DNA of 64,000 nucleotides from UBA1450 sp964452355 (GCA_964452355.1 CAYVKV010000008.1:1-64000); one strand, 5' to 3'. Shown: positions 7,813 to 17,951, counted from the stretch's first letter. Made by a program: numbers and translations. Notes: generated from the sequence alone by a model not told the origin.

Positions 7813-9912
7813 CTACTTAGTTTGCATTCCCGCTATAACATTTTTTGGCACCTCTTCGTAATGAGAAGGTTCCATGTAAAACACTCCTCGTCCTTCAGTC
7901 AAAGATCGAAGAACAGTCGCATATCCTGAAAGCTCGGCAAGTGGGGCATATGCTTTGATGATGGTGACTTTGTTTCGATTTTCACTTCCGAGTACTTTTC
8001 CACGTCTACTTGAGATATCTCCAATTGCGGTACCCATAAAGTTGTCAGGAACCGTCACTTCAAGCTTCATAATTGGTTCAAGAAGTGTCATACCTGCAGT
8101 TTTCACTCCATTTTGGACTGCCATAGTGCCGGCAATTTGGAAAGCAATATCTGATGAGTCGATGTCGTGATATGATCCATCATAGAGTTGAATCTTGAGA
8201 TCGGTTACGGGAAATCCGAGAAGCACGCCTTTTTCAAGTGCCTGAATCACACCTTTTTCGACCGATGAGATAAACTCTGATGGAATCGTTCCTCCTTTAA
8301 TTTTATTTTCAAAAATAAAACCCTCTCCTCGTCCTAACGGTTCAAGTCGTATCATACAGTGACCATATTGTCCATGACCTCCGGTTTGCTTGATGTATTT
8401 ACCTTCAGCTTCAACACTTTTTGTTATCGTTTCTTTGTATGCAACTTGTGGTTTACCAATATTTGCATCAACTCCCATTTCTCGTTTCATGCGGTCAACC
8501 AAAATTTCAAGGTGAAGTTCTCCCATTCCAGCCATGATGGTCTGATTTGTTTCATGATCAACTTTGACGCGAAATGTTGGATCTTCATCTGCAAGTCGTT
8601 GAAGTGCATACGAAAGTTTTTCTTGATCAGATTTGGTCTTCGGTTCGATGGCAAGTGAGATGACTGGGTCAGGAAAGGTAATTTGTTCAAGTTGAATTGG
8701 GTGATCTTCATCAGCCAAAGTATCCCCCGTTTTGGACTCTTTTGGTCCAACGAGTGCGACAATCTCTCCCGAGTATGCTTCATCAATTTCTTCTCGTTGA
8801 TTTGCATGCATGAGGAGGATTCGACTGACTCGTTCTTTTTTACCACTGTTTACATTGAAGACATATGATCCGGATTTGAGTGTTCCAGAATAAATTCGTG
8901 TATAGGTAAGTTTTCCGACATGTGGATCAAGTTGAATTTTAAAGGAGAGCGCTGAAAATTTTTCGCTTGGCTCAAGTTGTCGAACGATCACTTCTCCTGA
9001 GTCAGGATCCAATCCTTTTACTTCTTTGAGATCTTTTGGTGAGGGAAGATAATCATTAATAGCATCAAGAAGTGGTTGTACTCCTTTATTTCTCAATGAT
9101 GTTCCGGCATAAACGGGAACTATCTTGTATCCAATAACTGCTTTTCGCAGTGCTGCCTTCAGCTCATCAATTTTAAGCTCTTCACCGTTGAGGTATTTCT
9201 CGAGGAGAAGGTCATCAGTTTCTGCGATTTGTTCGACCATTCGTGCTCGAAATTCTTTTGCCTTTCCTTGTACTTCTGCTGGGATTTCATCAAAAATATC
9301 ATAATCAATTCCCGATTCATCTTTACCCCAGACTAATGCCTTCATAGTAAGAAGATCAACTACTCCTTTGAAGGTGTCTTCTTTTCCAATAGGATATGCC
9401 ATGATGATTGGAGTTGCGCCAAGTCTATCTTCTATTTCTTTCACCGTGCCTTCAAAATTTGCACCAAGCTTGTCCATTTTATTAATGAATGTCAGTCGTG
9501 GTACTTTATATTTGTCAGCCTGTCGCCAGACCGTTTCTGATTGAGATTGTACTCCTTCTTCAGCATCAAAGACAACTACTCCTCCGTCAAGAACACGAAG
9601 TGAGCGCTCGACTTCAGCGGTAAAATCAACGTGGCCAGGAGTATCAATAATATTAATGCGTATTCCTTTCCAAAAGGTTGTGGTTGCTGCTGAAACGATG
9701 GTAATGCCTCGTTCTTTTTCTTGCACCATCCAATCCATCTGTGTGCTCCCTTCATCAATATCGCCAATTTTGTAGCTTCGTCCTGTGTAAAACAGGATGC
9801 GTTCGGTTGTCGTTGTCTTACCAGAATCAATATGGGCAATAATGCCGACATTTCGGATCTTGTCCTGTGTGACATTGCGATTTTTTGAAGTGATGGTATT
9901 TTGAGGAGCCAT
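7813..9912 (-). CDS. fusA: Translation elongation factor G
   Basis: 699 residues, full length for bacterial EF-G, which translocates the ribosome using GTP. G1 is AHIDSGKTTTTERILFYTG, G3 is DTPGHVDFT with the catalytic His, and G4 is NKMDK. Domain II begins near residue 290, domain IV carries GGHGQYGHC, and domain V ends near the C-terminus. The gene is last in the rpoB-rpoC-rpsL-rpsG-fusA order, a classic bacterial str/rif arrangement. It is separated from rpsG by a 135-bp gap that contains a stem-loop (9977-10004). No clear Shine-Dalgarno sequence precedes the ATG. Confidence 0.98.
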   Translation of the reverse strand: MAPQNTITSKNRNVTQDKIRNVGIIAHIDSGKTTTTERILFYTGRSYKIGDIDEGSTQMDWMVQEKERGITIVSAATTTFWKGIRINIIDTPGHVDFTAEVERSLRVLDGGVVVFDAEEGVQSQSETVWRQADKYKVPRLTFINKMDKLGANFEGTVKEIEDRLGATPIIMAYPIGKEDTFKGVVDLLTMKALVWGKDESGIDYDIFDEIPAEVQGKAKEFRARMVEQIAETDDLLLEKYLNGEELKIDELKAALRKAVIGYKIVPVYAGTSLRNKGVQPLLDAINDYLPSPKDLKEVKGLDPDSGEVIVRQLEPSEKFSALSFKIQLDPHVGKLTYTRIYSGTLKSGSYVFNVNSGKKERVSRILLMHANQREEIDEAYSGEIVALVGPKESKTGDTLADEDHPIQLEQITFPDPVISLAIEPKTKSDQEKLSYALQRLADEDPTFRVKVDHETNQTIMAGMGELHLEILVDRMKREMGVDANIGKPQVAYKETITKSVEAEGKYIKQTGGHGQYGHCMIRLEPLGRGEGFIFENKIKGGTIPSEFISSVEKGVIQALEKGVLLGFPVTDLKIQLYDGSYHDIDSSDIAFQIAGTMAVQNGVKTAGMTLLEPIMKLEVTVPDNFMGTAIGDISSRRGKVLGSENRNKVTIIKAYAPLAELSGYATVLRSLTEGRGVFYMEPSHYEEVPKNVIAGMQTK

Positions 9913-9976
9913 AGAAAAAATGAATTACTAAATCTTAATTGTTGATATTAATCTTAAAACGCATATAAATAATTGA

Positions 9977-10004
9977 GAACCACTCATATTAGAGTGAGTG
10001 ATTC
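9977..10004 (-). promoter_or_regulatory. Stem-loop in the rpsG-fusA spacer
   Basis: On the minus strand a 10-bp stem (one G-U pair) closes an 8-nt loop, about 65 bp upstream of the fusA ATG. The sequence after it is AU-rich but not a run of U. It may be an RNA processing or attenuation site that tunes EF-G relative to S7, or a translational control element. Confidence 0.45.
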
Positions 10005-10047
10005 AAAAACTATTTATGCAAAAAGAATAATTTCGGTAAAATTTATT

Positions 10048-10521
10048 TTACCACTTCAGATGAGAAAAGGCTTTGTTTTGTGCAGCCAATTTTTCTGTTT
10101 GTTGTCGTTTTGCAAATGCAGGACCCTGTCGCTTTGCAGCTTCTTTGATTTCTTCTGCCAGTTTTAGATCGAAAGAGTGAAACTCTTTATTTGATCGAGT
10201 TTGAGCCGCTTCGATAATCCAGTTAAGTGCAAGATAAATTTTTCTATCTTCTCGTATATCTGTCGGGACAAGATACGATGCGCCGCCCAGTCTTCTCGGT
10301 CGCACTTCTTTATCAGGCGTGACATTAGAAATTGCTTTACTAAGCGTCACCAACGGATCATTGTCTTCTGTTTTGATATTTTCAAGCATAGAGTAGACAA
10401 GTTGTTCAGCAACGGTTTTTTTTCCATCTTTCATGATATAGTTTATGAGTTTAGAAACCTCATAGCTTTTATATACTGAATCAGGACGTGCTGTTTTTCG
10501 TTTATATTGATGTCTTGGCAT
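10048..10521 (-). CDS. rpsG: Small-subunit ribosomal protein S7 (uS7)
   Basis: 157 residues, the normal length for uS7, which nucleates the 30S head on the 3' domain of 16S rRNA. The sequence begins MPRHQYKRKTARPDSVY and includes KLINYIMKDGKKTVAEQLVY, the VRPRRLGGASYLVP motif and ALNWIIEAAQTR. The C-terminus ends in a basic tail. It starts 23 bp after the rpsL stop codon within the same operon. A weak GAAAG lies upstream of the ATG. Confidence 0.98.
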   Translation of the reverse strand: MPRHQYKRKTARPDSVYKSYEVSKLINYIMKDGKKTVAEQLVYSMLENIKTEDNDPLVTLSKAISNVTPDKEVRPRRLGGASYLVPTDIREDRKIYLALNWIIEAAQTRSNKEFHSFDLKLAEEIKEAAKRQGPAFAKRQQTEKLAAQNKAFSHLKW

Positions 10522-10544
10522 GAGTATCTTTCAATTTTAATTTA

Positions 10545-10964
10545 TTATTTAGCTTTTTTTGGTCGCTTGGTACCATACTTGGATCGAGATGTTTTTCGTG
10601 TGTCAACGCCACTCGTATCAAACTTGTTTCTCACAATATGGTACTTAACACCAGGAAGATCTTTGACGCGTCCTCCTCGAACGAGCACAATCGAATGCTC
10701 TGCCAAATTATGTCCCTCCCCAGGAATGTATGCAGTAACTTCCATACGATTTGAAAGTCGTACTCTTGCTACTTTTCTGAGTGCTGAGTTAGGCTTTTTT
10801 GGAGTCATAGTACGTACAATAGTACATACTCCTCTTTTCATTGGGCTTTTGGTCTCGACGTATCGACGTTTGACTGCATTAAAGTTGCTCTTCAGTGCTT
10901 TCGCTCTCGACTTGTTCGTCTTCTGTGACCGACCCTTCCGCACTAGCTGGTTGATCGTTGGCAT
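10545..10964 (-). CDS. rpsL: Small-subunit ribosomal protein S12 (uS12), overlapping rpoC
   Basis: 139 residues from the conserved start MPTINQLVRKGR; an upstream ATG at 10997 would add eleven residues that S12 lacks. The protein keeps TPKKPNSALRKVARVRLSN, PGEGHNLAEHS and GGRVKDLPGV, and carries the longer N-terminal loop also found in Gram-positive S12. The Lys residues linked to streptomycin sensitivity are retained. S12 lies at the decoding site of the 30S subunit. Its first 28 codons overlap the 3' end of rpoC in another frame by 86 bp, an unusually long overlap, which suggests translational coupling. Confidence 0.97.
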   Translation of the reverse strand: MPTINQLVRKGRSQKTNKSRAKALKSNFNAVKRRYVETKSPMKRGVCTIVRTMTPKKPNSALRKVARVRLSNRMEVTAYIPGEGHNLAEHSIVLVRGGRVKDLPGVKYHIVRNKFDTSGVDTRKTSRSKYGTKRPKKAK

Positions 10965-13900
10965 ATTGCTTTGAAAACTGTAAATAATATTTATCAATAA
11001 GATCTTTGGTTACGGGAATCAAACGTCCAATTATAACATTCTCTTTCAAGCCCAGCAAGTTGTCTACTTGTCCTTGTATTGCAGCCTTACTCAAAACGCT
11101 GGTGGTCTGCTCAAATGATGCAGCTGAAAGCCATGAATCGGTATAAATTGATGCGCGTGTAATCCCAAATATGGTGACTTTTCCAACGGCTGGTTTTCCA
11201 CCGACCGCAAGAGTCTTTTTATTCTCTTCGTCAAATCGAACACGAGATACTACTTGATTCTTAGTAAATGCAGTGTCGCCTTCATCTTCAATTGCAACTT
11301 TGTCACTCATTTTGCGAATGATCACTTCAAAATGTTTGTCATGAATACCAATTCCTTGTGATTCGTACACATCTTGAACTTCATTCAAAAGATATTGTTG
11401 TGCAAAATGCAATCCTTTTATGCTCAAAATATCTCGAATATTCAAATATCCTTCAGAAAGTTGTGTGCCGGACGGGATCATGTCGCCATCTGCAACCTTT
11501 AGTTTCTGAGTTGTTGGAATTGAAAATTCTGCAGGATCTTCTTGAGTGTTGGTTGGGGTTACGGTGACATTAAACATGTCTCGTTCAGTGTCTTCAGTTA
11601 CAGAAACCTTTCCCGCAACCTCAGTGATTGGTGATACGACTTTTGGATTTCGTGTTTCAAACAGTTCTTCTACACGGGGGAGTCCTTGTGTCACATCTGA
11701 GATGACAATTCCTCCGAAATGACGTACACGCATGGTAAGTTGCGTACCCGGTTCTCCAATAGATTGAGCGGCAATAACGCCTGCTGGTACTCCAACTTCG
11801 ACAAGATCCTGTGTTGAAAGATCAATTCCGTAGCATTTTTGACAGATGCCAATTTTTGATCGACAAAAGAGGGGAGATCTGACCGTTACATGATCAATAT
11901 TATTATCGGAAATAATTTTTTGTGCTTCTGCTCGAAGCATGGTTCCTTTTTCAATGAGAGTTTTAGTTCCCTTTTTGATCGGTTCTGCTGAGTATCTTCC
12001 TTCAATTCTTAGAAGAAATTTGTCTCCGCGATCTCCGTGAGATGTGATTTCAAGACCTTTGTCCGTCTCACAGTCTTCTTCTCTGATGATCATATCGTGT
12101 GCCACATCATGAAGTCTTCGCGTTAAATAGCCTGCATCAGCAGTTTTTAAGGCCGAGTCGGTAAGGCCTTTTCGAGCTCCGCGCGCTGAAATGACGTATT
12201 CAAAGATATTGAGCCCTTCTCGATAATTTGATTTTGTTGGTACTTCAATAATCTTTCCCATTGGATCAACAACCAAACCTTTCATTGCTGAAAGTTGTTT
12301 GAGCTGTTCTCGAGAAGCACGCGCTCCTCCCGATCGAATAATGATCTTTACGGGGTTTTCATCGTCGATTTCATTCCATGTTTTGTCTGCAAGATCTTCA
12401 GTCACATCAATCCAAAGTTTGTTTGTGATTCTTTTTTTCTCATCTAATGTGAGCAGTCCTTGGTTATAGTTTTCCTGAATACCCGCAACTTCGCCTTCGG
12501 CTTTATGAATGATTTCATTTTTGTCGGCAATGATTTTACAGTCAAAAATTGATACTGAAAGTCCGCATGACATGGTAGCTCCCCAGAATCCAAGTGTTTT
12601 TATTTTGTCGATGATCTGACCAACTTCTTCTTGAGTGAGGTGGCTCATAGAGGTAACAATAAGATCTTTTATTCCTCCAGCCGTAACATCTTCATTAACA
12701 AATCCAATCACATCGGGAAGCGTTTCATTAAACATGATACGACCAACAGAAGAAACAATAGTCTTTCCCTCAATACGGACATGAACAGGTTGTCGCAGTG
12801 TTACCTTATCAAGATAATAGTTTTTGAGTGCTTCATCGGAGTTTGAAAATATTTTCATTTTTTTCTCGTCCTGTTCTGCATGTTTATCAATAGTTGTCAA
12901 ATAGTACACGCCAAGTGCCATTTCTTTGTTTGGAATGACGATTGGCGAGCCATCTGCAGGCTTTAAGAGGTTTTGATAGGGCAACATTCGAGTTTTGACC
13001 TCTTCAATTGCTTTTTCGGATAATGGGACAAATACTCCCATAGCATCTCCATCGAAATCTGCATTATATCCAGAACAGACCGTTGGATGAAGTTTAATAG
13101 CATTATCATCAGTTAATACTGGATAAAATCCAAGAATTGAAAGTTTATGCAGAGTTGGTGCACGATTCAAAAGAACAGGATGATCTTTTGTTATTTGTTC
13201 AAGAATGTCGTAAATTTCCGGAGTTCTTTCTTCAAGGTAATTTTTTGCACTCTTTATATTTGGTGCAAGTCCACGAATGATGATTTCATGCAAAAGATAT
13301 GGCTTGAAAAGTTCAAGCGCCATTTCTTTTGGAATTCCGCACTGATCAATGCGAAGATCCGGTCCGACAATAATGGTGGATCTTCCGGAATAATCAACTC
13401 GTTTTCCAAGAAGATTTTGTCTGAATCGTCCTTGTTTTCCTTTAAGAACATCAGATAAAGATTTCAAGACTTTTGATGATCTTCGTGTCTGAGCTCTTCC
13501 TCGTGATTTTTGAAGATCAAGCAGGGAATCCACAGACTCTTGAAGCATTCGTTTTTCATTTCTTAAAATGATTTCTGGAGCTCCAAGATCGATGAGTTGA
13601 TTCAATCGGATATTTCTATTTATGACGCGTCGATACAGATCATTCAAATCTGAAGTTGCAAATTTTCCTCCCGGAAGTTGGACCACCGGTCGAAGATCTG
13701 GTGGAATAACCGGCAAAACGGAGATCATCATCCATTCCGGTGAAATGCCGCTTCTGATAAATGATTCAAGAATTCTTACTTTTTTCAGTAATTTACTTCG
13801 TTTTTCTCCGCGCGTTTTTGAAAGATCGCTCATCGTTTCAGAGATAAGTTCTTTCAAATTTTGCTGAGAAAGGAGCTCTTGAAGTACTTCAGCTCCCATT

Positions 13901-14694
13901 CCAACCTCTACAAAATCATGAAGGTCGTAATCTTTCAAAAAGAGATAATCTTCTTCTTCAAAGGTATCCATTGGTGACAAGCTTTTGACCACTTTTATCA
14001 AACGGTCATACATGGCAATGTACTTTGATTTTCGATCGACAAATCGATCTGATAGTTTTCGAAATGAGCCTCGTTCTTTGAGGTCTAGTTCCTGCACAGT
14101 AATTTCTCGTTGTTCAATATTTGGAATTTTCTTTTCGAGAGATTTTTGTTCTTTATCATACGTTTTTTTCAGTTTTTCTTTTTCATTCTCATACCACTCT
14201 TCTTGTTTTGCAACTTCAATATCTCGAAGTTTTTCAAGTTCTTGCACAACAACTTGTTGTCGTTCGGTGTCTACGTCGGTCACCAAAAATAGTGCATAGT
14301 AGACAATTCTTTCAAGTGTTTGTGTTGGAATATTTAAAATAATACTCAGGGGGGAAGAGGCTCCTTTAAAATACCAAATATGTGCAATTGGTGTTGCGAG
14401 TTTAATATGGCCCATGCGTTCTCGACGGACAACAGAAGAAGTGACTTCTACACCGCAGCGATCGCAGACGATTCCCTTGTATCGAATTCTTTTATATTTT
14501 CCGCAGTAACATTCGTAATCTTTTGTTGGTCCAAAAATTCGTTCATCAAAAAGACCATCCTTTTCTGGGCGAAAAGTGCGGTAATTGATCGTTTCTGGTT
14601 TTGTTATTTCTCCATGAGACCATTTGAGAATATCCGCAGGTGATGCGAGTCTGATTTTCAGGCCCGAAAAGTCGAGCATTTGAGTATCGTCCAT
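10879..14694 (-). CDS. rpoC: RNA polymerase subunit beta'
   Basis: About 1271 residues from the ATG at 14694, starting MDDTQMLDFSGLKIRL; the upstream ATG at 14742 would add 16 atypical residues and overlap rpoB. The N-terminal zinc site is present (C-x-C followed by C-x2-C in YECYCGKYKR...CDRCG), as is the catalytic NADFDGD magnesium loop. The second zinc site reads CRSKIGICQKC. The C-terminus is an acidic Glu/Ser tail whose codons overlap the start of rpsL. It begins 13 bp after the rpoB stop codon. The subunit is core RNA polymerase with rpoB. Confidence 0.98.
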   Translation of the reverse strand: MDDTQMLDFSGLKIRLASPADILKWSHGEITKPETINYRTFRPEKDGLFDERIFGPTKDYECYCGKYKRIRYKGIVCDRCGVEVTSSVVRRERMGHIKLATPIAHIWYFKGASSPLSIILNIPTQTLERIVYYALFLVTDVDTERQQVVVQELEKLRDIEVAKQEEWYENEKEKLKKTYDKEQKSLEKKIPNIEQREITVQELDLKERGSFRKLSDRFVDRKSKYIAMYDRLIKVVKSLSPMDTFEEEDYLFLKDYDLHDFVEVGMGAEVLQELLSQQNLKELISETMSDLSKTRGEKRSKLLKKVRILESFIRSGISPEWMMISVLPVIPPDLRPVVQLPGGKFATSDLNDLYRRVINRNIRLNQLIDLGAPEIILRNEKRMLQESVDSLLDLQKSRGRAQTRRSSKVLKSLSDVLKGKQGRFRQNLLGKRVDYSGRSTIIVGPDLRIDQCGIPKEMALELFKPYLLHEIIIRGLAPNIKSAKNYLEERTPEIYDILEQITKDHPVLLNRAPTLHKLSILGFYPVLTDDNAIKLHPTVCSGYNADFDGDAMGVFVPLSEKAIEEVKTRMLPYQNLLKPADGSPIVIPNKEMALGVYYLTTIDKHAEQDEKKMKIFSNSDEALKNYYLDKVTLRQPVHVRIEGKTIVSSVGRIMFNETLPDVIGFVNEDVTAGGIKDLIVTSMSHLTQEEVGQIIDKIKTLGFWGATMSCGLSVSIFDCKIIADKNEIIHKAEGEVAGIQENYNQGLLTLDEKKRITNKLWIDVTEDLADKTWNEIDDENPVKIIIRSGGARASREQLKQLSAMKGLVVDPMGKIIEVPTKSNYREGLNIFEYVISARGARKGLTDSALKTADAGYLTRRLHDVAHDMIIREEDCETDKGLEITSHGDRGDKFLLRIEGRYSAEPIKKGTKTLIEKGTMLRAEAQKIISDNNIDHVTVRSPLFCRSKIGICQKCYGIDLSTQDLVEVGVPAGVIAAQSIGEPGTQLTMRVRHFGGIVISDVTQGLPRVEELFETRNPKVVSPITEVAGKVSVTEDTERDMFNVTVTPTNTQEDPAEFSIPTTQKLKVADGDMIPSGTQLSEGYLNIRDILSIKGLHFAQQYLLNEVQDVYESQGIGIHDKHFEVIIRKMSDKVAIEDEGDTAFTKNQVVSRVRFDEENKKTLAVGGKPAVGKVTIFGITRASIYTDSWLSAASFEQTTSVLSKAAIQGQVDNLLGLKENVIIGRLIPVTKDLIDKYYLQFSKQYANDQPASAEGSVTEDEQVESESTEEQL

Positions 14695-14707
14695 ATCTTT
14701 ATTAAAT

Positions 14708-17700
14708 TTAAGAAATATAATCAATTGATAATCCGAGCGCATTGAGTTCTTTCACCAGTACATTGAATGACTCAGGCACGCTTGATTGCGGAATATCCAA
14801 TCCTTTAATGATCGCTTCGAATGATTTTTGTCGACCGCGGACATCATCACTTTTAATGGTGAGCATTTCTTGAAGAGTATGGGGGACACGATGTGCTTCA
14901 AGCGCCCACACTTCCATTTCTCCAAATCGCTGTCCTCCCATTTGTGATTTTCCACCAAGCGGTTGTTGGGTGACCAGTGAATAAGGTCCAACTGATCGAG
15001 CATGAAACTTATCCTCGATCATGTGAATGAGCTTTAGGATGTATCCGATTCCAACAAGTACCGGTCGTTCAAAAGCTTTTCCTGTTTTACCATCATAAAG
15101 CGTGCGTTTACCATCGGTTGGAAGTCCGAGTTTTTCCATTTCTCCAAAAATATAATCTTCTTTTATTTTTTCAAAAACAGGGACGGATATATAACTGTCA
15201 TTTTCTTGAGCAATCCACCCAAGTATGGTTTCAAACAACTGTCCAAGATTCATACGTGCAAGGATTGAAAGTGGTGAGATAATGACGTCAACGGGCGTTC
15301 CGTCCGCAAGATATGGCATATCGTATTCCGGAAGTATTCGAGAAATGACTCCTTTATTTCCGTGACGTCCTGCAAGTTTATCTCCAACAGTCACTTTTCG
15401 AAGTTGAGCAGTATGCACTAAGATCCGCTTCAAAATACTTGGTTCGAGTTCATTTGGATCTTTTTTAGAGTCAATAATATCAATATTTACGACTGTTCCA
15501 CGATCTCCATAGGGCATGCGTAAAGAAGTGTCTTTTACATCTTTTGCTTTTTCTCCAAAAATTGCTCGGAGTAATCGTTCTTCTGCGGTAAGCTCTCGTT
15601 CACCTTTTGGTGCAACTTTTCCGATCAAAATATCTCCACCCTTAACCTGTGTTCCATTGATTACAAAACCATCTTTGTCAAGATTTTGCAAGATTTCTTC
15701 ACGAACATTGGGAAGATCTCGAGTTAATTCTTCTTGTCCGAGTTTTGTATCTACGACATCTGCGACAAATTCTTCACTGGTTATTGAGGTAAAAATATCT
15801 TCTTTAAGAAGTTTTTCTGAAATCACAAATCCGTCTTCATATCCGAGTCCTTCAAGAGACGTGTAGGCGATGACTAAATTTTGTCCAAGTCCAAGCTGTC
15901 CATTTTCTGATGCTGGTCCGTCGACAATAAGCTCACCCTTTTTCATTTTCTGCTTTGCCCCAACGCGAGGTTTTTGATCGAAAACAACATTTTTATTAGT
16001 ACGTTCAAATCTTTTTAGATTATATTCTAGTTTTTTTCCCGACTTACCCTTGAAAACAATTTTCTTACCATCGACATACTCAATCTCTCCATCTTCAGGA
16101 GCAACGATCGTTCGTCCAAGTTCGGCAGATACAATTTCTTCCATACCGGTACCGACTCGGGGAGCTTGTGGTCGAATAAGTGGCACTGCCTGACATTGCA
16201 TATGACTTCCCATAAGTGCGCGACTGGCGTCATCATTCTGCAAAAATGGAATCATGGCAGCAGAAAGTCCGATTGCTGACCGAGGACTTACATCAATATA
16301 ATCAATTTTTTCTACGGGAACTTCAATAACTTCGCCATTGTGACGAGCTACTACATGTGAATCGGTGATGTGTCCTTTATCATCTATTGTGACCTGAGAT
16401 GACGTAATATAAAACTTTTCTTCATCATCTGCTTGGAGATAATCAACTTTATTTGAAATCGTGATTATCATCTTACTGCCTTTCTTTTCTTTAATGATTT
16501 GTTTGTATGGAGCTTCAAGAAAGCCAAAATCGTTGACTCTTCCGTACATTGCCATATACGTCACCACACCAATGTTTGGTCCTTCTGGTGAACGAATTGG
16601 ATCGATTCTTCCGTATTGTGACGATGAAATATCGCGGATCGAAAATGATGCGCGTTGCTTTTCAATTCCTCCCGGGCCACCGACGGTAATTCTTCGAAGA
16701 TTGTCAAGTTCTGACAAAGGATTTGTTTGATCAACAATTGTTGAAAGTTGATTTGTCTTATAAAAAATATTGATGGTTGCAATCAATGGTTTGTTGTTGA
16801 GTACTTGTGAAGGTGTTGGATTGACATCGCTTGTAATCAAACTCATTCGTTCCTTTACTTCTTTTTCGACTCGGATCATACCGGCACGAATGCCATACAT
16901 TCCGATAAGTTCTCCAACGGTTCGAAGTCGTCGATTTCCCAAATGGTCAATATCGTCAAAATTTCCATTTCCTTTGGTTAAGTTCACTAAATATTTCAGA
17001 CCTTGAACGATGTCTTCTTTCTGAAGAAGGTAATTTTCAGGAGTATTTGGAATTTTAACTCCAAGTTTTTTGTTGATCTTATATCTTCCAATCCGACTCA
17101 TTGAATATCGTTTTGGATCAAAGAAAAGAGTATTGAGTGTCTTATATGCATTTTCAAGAACAAGCGGCTCTCCGGGCTTTACTTTTCGATAGAACTCAAG
17201 AACTGCCTCGTCTTTTGTTGAGGTTTTGTCTTTTTTGAATGTTGGTGCGATGTACTTTTCTATAAGTTCCGGATCCATATCACTAAAATAGTTCATGAGC
17301 TCGGTATTTGTTTCTCCATCAAAGAGCTTAAGAAAGACCGATGCAATCATTTTTCTTCGTTTGTTGATCTTTATTTCGATAATACCGTACTTATTTATTC
17401 CTACATCAATCCATGATCCGATGTATGGTCGAATTTCAGAGTTGTAAAGGGTGATTCCGGTGTTTTTATCAATTTCTGCGGTGAAGTACATTCCGGGTGA
17501 ACGAGCAATTTGACTAATGATAGCGCGCTCTATTCCATTGATGATAAATGTTCCCCGGTCAGTCATCACCGGAAGATTGAAAAAGTAAACGTCTTGTGTC
17601 TTTTTCTGTCCCGTTTTTTTGTTTTCAATGGTAAGCCGTAAGTAGATTGGTTGATCGTAGGTGAGTTTTTTTCGAAGACAGAGTTTGAGATCGTGTTGTG

Positions 17701-17920
17701 ATTCCCCAAATATCAAATCTTCAAAATGAAGGGTAAGTTTTTTCCCGGTATAGTCTTCAATGGGGAAAAATTCTTGAACCGTTTCTTTCAGTTCTCCTTC
17801 GAGAAATCGTTTCCAAGAGTCCTTTTGTACCGCAATCAGGTCAAAATCTTTCATAAATTTTTCTTCGGTACCAAGAAGAATTTTTTTGGAATCGGTTTGA
17901 GAAATTGATTTTGATGTCAT
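14708..17920 (-). CDS. rpoB: RNA polymerase subunit beta
   Basis: 1070 residues, shorter than the E. coli subunit, as expected for lineages without the large insertions. The conserved blocks QYGRIDPIRSPEGPNIG, the GDKLAGRHGNKG segment and GGKSQMGGQRFGEMEVWALEA are present. The rifampicin-binding region (about residues 385-415) reads QLSTIVDQTNPLSEL then DNLRRITVGGPGG. By my manual alignment to E. coli numbering this gives Q513T, H526N, S531T and L533G, which predicts natural rifampicin resistance. It is the first gene of the operon and lies behind the promoter at 17987-18015. Confidence 0.98.
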   Translation of the reverse strand: MTSKSISQTDSKKILLGTEEKFMKDFDLIAVQKDSWKRFLEGELKETVQEFFPIEDYTGKKLTLHFEDLIFGESQHDLKLCLRKKLTYDQPIYLRLTIENKKTGQKKTQDVYFFNLPVMTDRGTFIINGIERAIISQIARSPGMYFTAEIDKNTGITLYNSEIRPYIGSWIDVGINKYGIIEIKINKRRKMIASVFLKLFDGETNTELMNYFSDMDPELIEKYIAPTFKKDKTSTKDEAVLEFYRKVKPGEPLVLENAYKTLNTLFFDPKRYSMSRIGRYKINKKLGVKIPNTPENYLLQKEDIVQGLKYLVNLTKGNGNFDDIDHLGNRRLRTVGELIGMYGIRAGMIRVEKEVKERMSLITSDVNPTPSQVLNNKPLIATINIFYKTNQLSTIVDQTNPLSELDNLRRITVGGPGGIEKQRASFSIRDISSSQYGRIDPIRSPEGPNIGVVTYMAMYGRVNDFGFLEAPYKQIIKEKKGSKMIITISNKVDYLQADDEEKFYITSSQVTIDDKGHITDSHVVARHNGEVIEVPVEKIDYIDVSPRSAIGLSAAMIPFLQNDDASRALMGSHMQCQAVPLIRPQAPRVGTGMEEIVSAELGRTIVAPEDGEIEYVDGKKIVFKGKSGKKLEYNLKRFERTNKNVVFDQKPRVGAKQKMKKGELIVDGPASENGQLGLGQNLVIAYTSLEGLGYEDGFVISEKLLKEDIFTSITSEEFVADVVDTKLGQEELTRDLPNVREEILQNLDKDGFVINGTQVKGGDILIGKVAPKGERELTAEERLLRAIFGEKAKDVKDTSLRMPYGDRGTVVNIDIIDSKKDPNELEPSILKRILVHTAQLRKVTVGDKLAGRHGNKGVISRILPEYDMPYLADGTPVDVIISPLSILARMNLGQLFETILGWIAQENDSYISVPVFEKIKEDYIFGEMEKLGLPTDGKRTLYDGKTGKAFERPVLVGIGYILKLIHMIEDKFHARSVGPYSLVTQQPLGGKSQMGGQRFGEMEVWALEAHRVPHTLQEMLTIKSDDVRGRQKSFEAIIKGLDIPQSSVPESFNVLVKELNALGLSIDYIS

Positions 17921-17951
17921 TTCGGTGATTGTGGTGAAGTTTTTAACAAAT

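Noticed and set aside
10507..10974. 155-codon plus-strand ORF opposite rpsL
   Set aside because: It is the antisense shadow of rpsL and the end of rpoC; the S12 protein in the opposite frame is unmistakable.
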